Source of the DNA: Halorubrum californiense DSM 19288
Lineage (GTDB): Archaea; Halobacteriota; Halobacteria; Halobacteriales; Haloferacaceae
Direction of reading: 5' to 3'
Length of the DNA stretch: 64,000 bases
Assembly (NCBI RefSeq): GCF_000336875.1
Contig: NZ_AOJK01000073.1
Coordinates: 53,410-117,409, forward strand
The notes under the pieces were generated by a model. That model saw nothing but the letters and a program-made list of their open reading frames with translations, made no database searches and was not told the DNA's origin. Shown here piece after piece: positions 55,613 through 64,000 of the stretch (position 1 is the stretch's first letter; every line of letters begins with the position of its first letter). The translations under genes were made by a program, and so were the position numbers.

Positions 55613-56782
55613 TCAGGCCGACGCGTCGAGCGCCGCCGCGAGCCGGTCGGCGATGCGGCCGGCGACCGCGTCCTTCGACCCCGCTGCCTCCTCGGGATCG
55701 GTCCTGTCCTCGCCGACGAGGAGGACGCGCGTCTCGTCGTCGCCCATCACGCTCGCGTCGTTCGCGACGACGAACGCCAGTCCCACGCGGTCGCGGATGC
55801 GCTCGGCCTCCGCGACCATCGCCGCGTCGTCGCCGGACGTTTCGGCCTTGAACCCGACGATTGGGAGGTCGGGGTACGCCTCGCGCACCGAGTCGATGAG
55901 CTTCGGCGTCGGCTCCAGTTCGACCGACAGCGGCGACCCGGACCGGATCTTCTGGTCGACCGCGTCGGCGGTGAAGTCGGAGATGGCGGCCGCGGAGATC
56001 AGCGCGTCCGCGGTCGCCGCGGTCCGCCGACAGGCCGCCATCATCTCGTCGGCCGTCTCGACGGGGACCACGTCGGCGTACGGGACATCGGGGCCGTCCT
56101 GAACGAGCGTCACCCGCGCGCCGCGGACGTAGAGCGCCCGCGCGACCGCCCGCCCGGTCTTCCCCGACGCGCGGTTCGTCAGGATGCGGATCGGGTCGAT
56201 CCGCTCTTTCGTCGCGCCCGCGGTGACGACGACGTGCGCTCCGGAGAGGGACTGCGAAGTCGTCGCCCTCGCGACCTCCGTCACGATGTTCTCCTCGGCC
56301 GCGATCTTCGCCTTCCCCTCCTCGATCCGCGGGTCGGCGAAGCGGACGCCCCACGACTCCAAGCGATCGAGCGCGTCGAGGACGCCCGGGTGGTCGTACA
56401 TCGGCTCGTGCATCGCGGGCGCCATCACGACCGGCACGTCCGCCCCGAGCGCGGTCGTCGCGCAGGTCGTCACGGGCGTGTCGTCGACGGCCGCGGCGAT
56501 CTTCCCCGCGGTGTTGGCGGTCGCGGGCGCGAGCAGCAGGGCGTCGGCCCACCCCTCGCGGCCACAGAGTTCGACGTGTTCGACGCTTCCGGTGATCTCG
56601 GTGACGACCGGCTCGTCGGTGGCGAAGTCGACCGCCCAGGGATGAATGATGTTCGTCGCCGCCGGGGACATGACGGCGCGCACGCTCGCGCCGTAGCGGC
56701 GCAGTTCGTGCGCGAGTTCGACGACCTTCACCGCCGCGATGCTCCCCGAGACCCCGAGCGCGACGTTGACCCCGTCCAGCAT
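55613..56782 (-). CDS. coaBC: Bifunctional phosphopantothenoylcysteine decarboxylase / phosphopantothenate-cysteine ligase
   Basis: 389 residues. The CoaC domain (1-180) opens VALGVSGSIAAVKVVELAHELRR, with FMN-binding LLLAPATANTAGKIA and PAMHEPMYDHP, where the His is catalytic. The CoaB domain (190-389) starts VVVTAGATKERIDPIRILTNRASGKTG, with AAAISDF and PTPKLIDSV, where the Lys of the archaeal ligase sits. It makes 4'-phosphopantetheine for coenzyme A. A second CoA-pathway gene (PPS) is at 59312-60082. Confidence 0.95.
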   Translation of the reverse strand: MLDGVNVALGVSGSIAAVKVVELAHELRRYGASVRAVMSPAATNIIHPWAVDFATDEPVVTEITGSVEHVELCGREGWADALLLAPATANTAGKIAAAVDDTPVTTCATTALGADVPVVMAPAMHEPMYDHPGVLDALDRLESWGVRFADPRIEEGKAKIAAEENIVTEVARATTSQSLSGAHVVVTAGATKERIDPIRILTNRASGKTGRAVARALYVRGARVTLVQDGPDVPYADVVPVETADEMMAACRRTAATADALISAAAISDFTADAVDQKIRSGSPLSVELEPTPKLIDSVREAYPDLPIVGFKAETSGDDAAMVAEAERIRDRVGLAFVVANDASVMGDDETRVLLVGEDRTDPEEAAGSKDAVAGRIADRLAAALDASA

Positions 56783-56834
56783 TACCGAGACCGTTTCCCC
56801 CGCGGCGGCTTATAAGATGCCGTTGCGGCTCCGG

Positions 56835-57341
56835 TCAGGACCCGTTCGGCTGGTCGCCGTCCTGCGGCGCCGGGAAGTCGGCCGCAGACAGCAGCGCGCT
56901 CACCGGCTCGGTCTCCAGCGCTCCGAGCACCCCGGTGGCGGGCCCGGTCACCAGGGCGGCACCGGCCCGTTCGTTGGCGTCCTCCACCGACAGCCCGTCG
57001 ACGCCGGCCGCGTACGACTCCAAGTCGTCGACCGCGGCCGAGACGATCTCGGCCTGCGCGTCGAGCAGCTCCGCCCGCGCCTCATCCTGCGAGAGGTTCC
57101 CGTCCTCGACGCGCGTCTCGATGTCCTCTCGGGCGGCCTGGATCTCCGATCTGACGTCGAGCGCGACCGTCGCGCTGGCGCGGTCGCCCTGAGCGTCGCT
57201 CCCGTCGCCCGCGCTGTCGGTCCCGTCGTCCGCCTGTCCGGGCGCGTCGCCGTCCGACCCGTCGAGGCCGCCGCAGCCGGCGAGCCCGAGCGTCGATCCC
57301 GTCGCCGCGGCCGCCAGCACGCGTCGTCGCGGTGTGTCCAT
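56835..57341 (-). CDS. Tat lipoprotein of unknown function
   Basis: 168 residues from ATG 57341. Twin arginine (TPRRRVLAAAA, R5-R7) and lipobox LAGC (Cys23) indicate Tat export and lipid anchoring. An Asp/Gly linker follows, then a helical domain (about 60-150: EIQAAREDIETRVEDGNLSQDEARAELLDAQAEIVSAAV). No known family. 55 bases before coaBC on the same strand. Confidence 0.75.
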   Translation of the reverse strand: MDTPRRRVLAAAATGSTLGLAGCGGLDGSDGDAPGQADDGTDSAGDGSDAQGDRASATVALDVRSEIQAAREDIETRVEDGNLSQDEARAELLDAQAEIVSAAVDDLESYAAGVDGLSVEDANERAGAALVTGPATGVLGALETEPVSALLSAADFPAPQDGDQPNGS

Positions 57342-57526
57342 CACGGTCGCGCTCGGCTCTCGGCCCACTTGTCGGTTCCGTAGACGAGCCCCGCCGCGGT
57401 CGGCGACCGTCTCCCGTCGGCTATCGAGTCGCACGAACGCTCGCCTCGTTCGCCTCGCCTCCGGGGACGCGGCGCGGCGCACCGTCCGCCCGCGAGTCTC
57501 CGTGTGGCACCCGGCGGGACCCTCGC

Positions 57527-59231
<1,705 letters not shown>

Positions 59232-59311
59232 ACCGTGTGTTAGGGGCGGCATAGTCTTTTGCCTTCCGGCGGAGGAAGCGACGGAACGACGCTGAACCCG
59301 AACCGACGGAA

Positions 59312-60082
59312 CTACTCCGCGTCCGCGTCCCGGTCCGCGAACGACCCCTCGCGAATCGCCGCCTCGGCCGCGTCGAGCGCGGCGTCGGCGTCGAACTCGT
59401 CGACGACCCGCTTCAGTTCCGCGGGCGTCGCGTCCGCCAGATCGCGTGCGTGTTCCGTCACGTTCGGCACCGCGCGCAGGAGGTTGTCGAGTATCGGCAC
59501 GTCGGCGGTCCGCGGCGAGCGGCTTCCGGGGTTGAGGTCGATCACTATCTCCGTCTTCCCCATCGCGTCGAGCGCGGCGGCGCGGTCGCCGTCCTCCAGC
59601 GGGACGACGACGACATCGGCCGCCTCGATCCCGTCAGCATCGACGACGCCGCGCGCGTGGTCGAGCCCGGAGATCTCGCCGTCGCCGGCGAGGCCCTTCA
59701 CCTCGGCGGCGCCGTGGTCGCGGAGGTGGTCGGCGATCCGCCGGACGCGCTCGTCGGTGTGGTTGAACAGGTTCACCTCCAGATCCGCGTCGACCGCCTC
59801 AGCGAGGTCGACCGTCTCCGCGGGCGCGAGCGCGGCCACGTTCCCGTTCACCGAGATCACGGGCCGGTCGGCGAGCAGGAGCGTCGCGGCCGCGGCGCGC
59901 GCCGCGTCGTCGGCGCTCGGGAGCGTGCGCTCGCCGAGGAGGTAGTCGAACGCCTCGCCGCGCCCCTGTGCGATCAACCCCTGCTTCGAGGTGATTCCCC
60001 GCTCGACGCCCGCCTCGATCCGGTGGCGCGTCACGAGCGACGCGTAGCGCGGGTGATCCTCGGGGATCTCCGTCTCCGTCAT
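59312..60082 (-). CDS. 4-phosphopantoate-beta-alanine ligase
   Basis: 256 residues from ATG 60082. Archaeal phosphopantothenate synthetase (former DUF137) joins 4-phosphopantoate and beta-alanine for CoA. DHPRYASLVTRHRIEAGVERGITSKQGLIAQGRGEAFDYLLGE is its N-terminal signature, and LLLADRPVISVNGNVAAL, VVVPLEDGDRAAALDAMGK and VIDLNPGSRSPRTA follow. It complements CoaBC at 55613-56782. Divergent from the next gene; the 112-base gap has an inverted repeat. Confidence 0.94.
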   Translation of the reverse strand: MTETEIPEDHPRYASLVTRHRIEAGVERGITSKQGLIAQGRGEAFDYLLGERTLPSADDAARAAAATLLLADRPVISVNGNVAALAPAETVDLAEAVDADLEVNLFNHTDERVRRIADHLRDHGAAEVKGLAGDGEISGLDHARGVVDADGIEAADVVVVPLEDGDRAAALDAMGKTEIVIDLNPGSRSPRTADVPILDNLLRAVPNVTEHARDLADATPAELKRVVDEFDADAALDAAEAAIREGSFADRDADAE

Positions 60083-60140
60083 ACCCGAGCGAGGCGGTGC
60101 GTCGGTTAAAGTGGTGCGTTCGCCATCACCCTGTGTATCC

Positions 60141-60155
60141 GTGGTACCATACCAC
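60141..60155. promoter_or_regulatory. Inverted repeat GTGGTA-N3-TACCAC between divergent genes
   Basis: A perfect 6-bp inverted repeat with 3-bp spacer lies in the 112-base gap between the phosphopantoate ligase and the small gene at 60195, next to AT-rich AAATATTAAT (60158-60167). Its half-site resembles the GTGGTATG repeats at 25114-25137. Looks like an operator or regulator site. Confidence 0.45.
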
Positions 60156-60194
60156 ACAAATATTAATCAACGTCGACACGTAGCGCAACCCGGG

Positions 60195-60431
60195 ATGGAC
60201 CGTACCGGTAAATACACCGTCGTCGACGCGTGTAACGACCACGGAGCGATCACCCTCCGTGAATATCCCCGAAACGGAACGCTGTACGTCGTCGAGTACG
60301 ACGATCCCGACATCGAGTCGGCGCTGTCGGAACTGGAGGTCGGTTCCGTCGTCGAACTCGACCTGCGGCGAGCGGGCCGCCGGGGCAACGCGTGGTGCGC
60401 GGAGTCCGCTCGGGCGGTCGAAACCGGGTGA
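60195..60431 (+). CDS. Small conserved haloarchaeal protein (DUF7999-like)
   Basis: 78 residues, MDRTGKYTVVDACNDHGAITLREYPRNG at the start; predominantly beta (TLYVVEYDDPDIESALSELEVGSVVELDLRR), OB-fold or SH3-like in pattern. Probably a haloarchaeal family of unknown function (DUF7999 from memory). Convergent with the mutase gene. Confidence 0.72.
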   Translation: MDRTGKYTVVDACNDHGAITLREYPRNGTLYVVEYDDPDIESALSELEVGSVVELDLRRAGRRGNAWCAESARAVETG

Positions 60432-60488
60432 TCGACGCGGGTCGGTCACCGTCCGTCGCGGTCGGTCGCTTCTTTCGGTCCGGTCCCG

Positions 60489-62189
<1,701 letters not shown>

Positions 62190-62211
62190 GCCTCCCGGTA
62201 CCCGCCGGTCG

Positions 62212-62220
62212 CGTATAAAT
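62212..62220 (-). promoter_or_regulatory. TATA box of the methylmalonyl-CoA mutase gene
   Basis: ATTTATACG on the minus strand is centred 27 bases before the ATG at 62189. GGGAGG lies almost on top of the start and would be too close for a Shine-Dalgarno site, so initiation is probably leaderless. Confidence 0.55.
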
Positions 62221-62310
62221 ATTCATTATATTCTGAAAGGGGCGGCGGCGCGCTCTCAGTTCCCGCAGCCTCGCGGGTCCATTATAACCTGTCGCGTCGA
62301 ACTGCCGACC

Positions 62311-62667
62311 ATGACGGACTCCGCCGAGCGCCCGACGCCGCCCGAGGGACTCCCGCCGGAACTGGTGACGGAACTGCGCGAGTGTGCGCCCGGACAGCTC
62401 CGGAAGGCGATCGTCCACGCGCAGGAGCTGCTCCACTTTCACGGGGAGGCGGAGCTCCCGATCGACGCGGAGGGAAACGACGACATCCTCCGCGTCACGG
62501 AACACGACGGCTACACCGAAGTGGTGAAGCAGTTCCGCTGCGCGGACGGCTGCGACGACTGCCCGCACGGCCCGTACCTCTACCACGTCACGGAGGAGCC
62601 CCGCCCGGACGGGGAGAGCAAGGTCCACTGGTCGTTCATGGGAACAGTCAACACGGAAGAGGAGTGA
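62311..62667 (+). CDS. Small Cys-rich conserved protein
   Basis: 118 residues. ELRECAPGQLRKAIVHAQELLHFHGEAELP then VKQFRCADGCDDCPHGPYLYHVTEEPR: CxxxCxxCxxG with adjacent His (CPHGPYLYH) suggests a metal site. The C-terminus is acidic. No family recognised with certainty. An ATTATAACC box (62281-62289) lies 26 bases before the ATG, so leaderless. Divergent from the mutase. Confidence 0.7.
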   Translation: MTDSAERPTPPEGLPPELVTELRECAPGQLRKAIVHAQELLHFHGEAELPIDAEGNDDILRVTEHDGYTEVVKQFRCADGCDDCPHGPYLYHVTEEPRPDGESKVHWSFMGTVNTEEE

Positions 62668-62746
62668 CCGGGTCGGGGTAGCGGGTACCCGGAGCGCAGC
62701 GGTGGGTGACCGGAGCGACGTGACGTGCCGAGCGCGCGCTCGGCCG

Positions 62747-64000
62747 TCAGGGGTTCAGTCCCCAGATTCCGGCCCGGACGAACACCAGCACCGGAATGAT
62801 CTCCAACCGGCCGATCCACATGTTGAGGACGAACATCCCCTCGGCGGCCGGCGACATCGAGGGGCCCGTGATCCCGGTGGAGAGGCCGACGTTGCCCTGC
62901 GCGCTCGCGACCTCGAACAGCGCGTCGGCGTACCCGAACTCCGGGCCGGCGACGTTGACGAGGACGAGGCTGCCGGCGACGAGCGCGAGGAGCCACAGCA
63001 GCGTGACGATGGCGGCCTCGCCGAACTCCCGTTCCATGGTCTCGCGGTCCAGCGTCCGGTCGCCCAGCCGCGCGGTGACGACGGCGTTCTTCGGGAGGAA
63101 GACCCGGGAGAACTGCCAGACGATCCCGCGGACGACCGTGTACCCCCGGACGATCTTGATACCCCCCACAGTCGATCCGGCCGCCCCGCCGAGCGTCATC
63201 GCGCCGACGACCAACACCTTCCCGCCGGCGACCCAGCGACCGATCGGCGCGGACTGGAATCCGGTACACGTGAGCGCGCTGACCCACTGGAACGTCGAGT
63301 CCCGGACGGCGTCGAGCTGCGCCCAGTCGAGGAGCGACGCGGAGAGCGGAAGGAACGAGCCAGTCGCGAACGCGTCCGTCGTCGCCCGGACGGACGCGAC
63401 GTTCTGTACCGAGAGGACGACGACGCCCGCGCCGAGCAGCGCGAACAGCCACCTCGTCTGGAGGTCCCCGATCAGCTCGCGCACGTTCCGGTCGCGGAGC
63501 ACGACGTAGTGGACCGGAAACGCGATCGCGCCGAGGATCATGATCGGCAGCAGCGTCGCCTCCACGAGCGGGGAGCCGTACGTCGCGATCGAGTTGTCCG
63601 TCACGGAGAACCCCCCCGTGGTGAGACCGGTCATCGCGTGGTTGAGCGCCTGCCACGCCGTCTCGCCGAGCGAGAGCGACTCGGCGTACGCGCTCCCGCT
63701 CGCCCGGATCGCGGCGAACAGCATCGCGAAGGCCAGCAGCGTGTACGCCACGACGAGCTTCCAGACCGTGCGGACGGTCGAGACGACGCTCGGGTGGATC
63801 TTCTGTTCCCGCGCCTCGCTGCGGTAGAGGGCGTAGCTCCCGCTCCCGGGGCGCGAGAGGATCGAGACCGTGAGGACGATGACGCCCACCCCGCCGACCC
63901 ACTGGATGAACGAGCGCCACCACTGTACCGCCCGCGGCAGCGACGGCTCGTGGATCGCCATCGTCAGGCCGCTCCCGGTCCACCCGCTCATGCTCTCGAA
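62747..64000 (-). CDS. trkH: TrkH-family potassium uptake protein, N-terminus beyond window
   Basis: 414 residues from the first Met at 63991, but FES precedes it in frame at the window edge (64000), so the gene continues to the right; the family is about 480-550 residues. The ion-filter segments are all seen: SGWTGSGLT, TGLTTGGFS, LTCTGFQSA and QGNVGLSTGI. The first belongs to the first P-loop, so about 100 residues with helices M1A-M2A are missing. It imports K+ as the membrane subunit with a TrkA gate. Ends GIWGLNP. Convergent with the Cys-rich gene. Confidence 0.93.
   Translation of the reverse strand, partial: FESMSGWTGSGLTMAIHEPSLPRAVQWWRSFIQWVGGVGVIVLTVSILSRPGSGSYALYRSEAREQKIHPSVVSTVRTVWKLVVAYTLLAFAMLFAAIRASGSAYAESLSLGETAWQALNHAMTGLTTGGFSVTDNSIATYGSPLVEATLLPIMILGAIAFPVHYVVLRDRNVRELIGDLQTRWLFALLGAGVVVLSVQNVASVRATTDAFATGSFLPLSASLLDWAQLDAVRDSTFQWVSALTCTGFQSAPIGRWVAGGKVLVVGAMTLGGAAGSTVGGIKIVRGYTVVRGIVWQFSRVFLPKNAVVTARLGDRTLDRETMEREFGEAAIVTLLWLLALVAGSLVLVNVAGPEFGYADALFEVASAQGNVGLSTGITGPSMSPAAEGMFVLNMWIGRLEIIPVLVFVRAGIWGLNP

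Overview
The window is chromosomal DNA from an extremely halophilic archaeon, most likely a Halorubrum-like member of the Halobacteria. The evidence is very GC-rich DNA, strongly acidic predicted proteins, twin-arginine lipoproteins, TATA boxes about 25-28 bases before start codons with no leader, a HalX response regulator, a tRNA-Trp whose intron carries a C/D guide RNA, and a semi-phosphorylative glucose dehydrogenase. No rRNA, CRISPR array or intact insertion sequence was seen. Genes are packed on both strands, and both ends cut a gene (Hel308 on the left, TrkH on the right).

Layout. 1-6 kb: Hel308 helicase, HalX regulator, IMP dehydrogenase (guaB) and two haloarchaeal proteins of unknown function. 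6.05-8.2 kb: intron-containing tRNA-Trp followed by a small accessory patch (a start-less zinc-finger fragment, two tiny ATGA-coupled ORFs, a truncated regulator, an AT-rich promoter and an AAA ATPase with a nuclease-like C-terminus), probably the remains of an integrated element. 8.4-22.5 kb: secreted beta-propellers, a bactofilin, an exonuclease-like protein, GDPD, SRAP (HMCES/YedK type), an Rsm22-like methyltransferase with TyrA, MFS and DsbA proteins, and acyl-CoA synthetase. 22.7-30.7 kb: initiator tRNA-Met, aIF2-beta with a TRAM domain, an M24-fold protein, an XPD/DinG-type helicase, a HAD hydrolase, a LOG-like protein, a histidine kinase and an RHH protein. 30.7-41.5 kb: Dph2 and Dph6 of diphthamide synthesis, MinD- and KaiC-like ATPases, an FKBP isomerase, a MaoC/CitE/glutamate dehydrogenase cluster and a monothiol glutaredoxin. 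41.5-45.6 kb: a glucose dehydrogenase-gfcR operon, a frameshifted NRDE gene, a metallophosphoesterase and a winged-helix regulator.

46-55.4 kb is one tightly overlapping nine-gene Mrp-type Na+/H+ antiporter operon (E-F-G-A(C-terminal part)-B-C-D-D-D). Every junction overlaps by 1-14 bases. It has unusual features: a UspA-like domain fused to MnhE, a roughly 190-residue acidic and His-rich insert with perfect 33-bp repeats in one MnhD, and loss of a key transmembrane lysine in the last antiporter-like subunit. 55.6-64 kb: two coenzyme A biosynthesis genes (CoaBC and phosphopantoate-beta-alanine ligase), a DUF63 membrane protein, an Lrp regulator, the methylmalonyl-CoA mutase large subunit and TrkH.

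Functionally the window combines ion homeostasis (Mrp, TrkH), central carbon metabolism (glucose dehydrogenase/GfcR, CitE, MaoC, glutamate dehydrogenase, methylmalonyl-CoA mutase, CoA synthesis) and translation/RNA functions (tRNAs, a guide RNA, aIF2-beta, an Rsm22-like enzyme, diphthamide). All names are by recognition of motifs and family features from the sequence alone; no database search was run.
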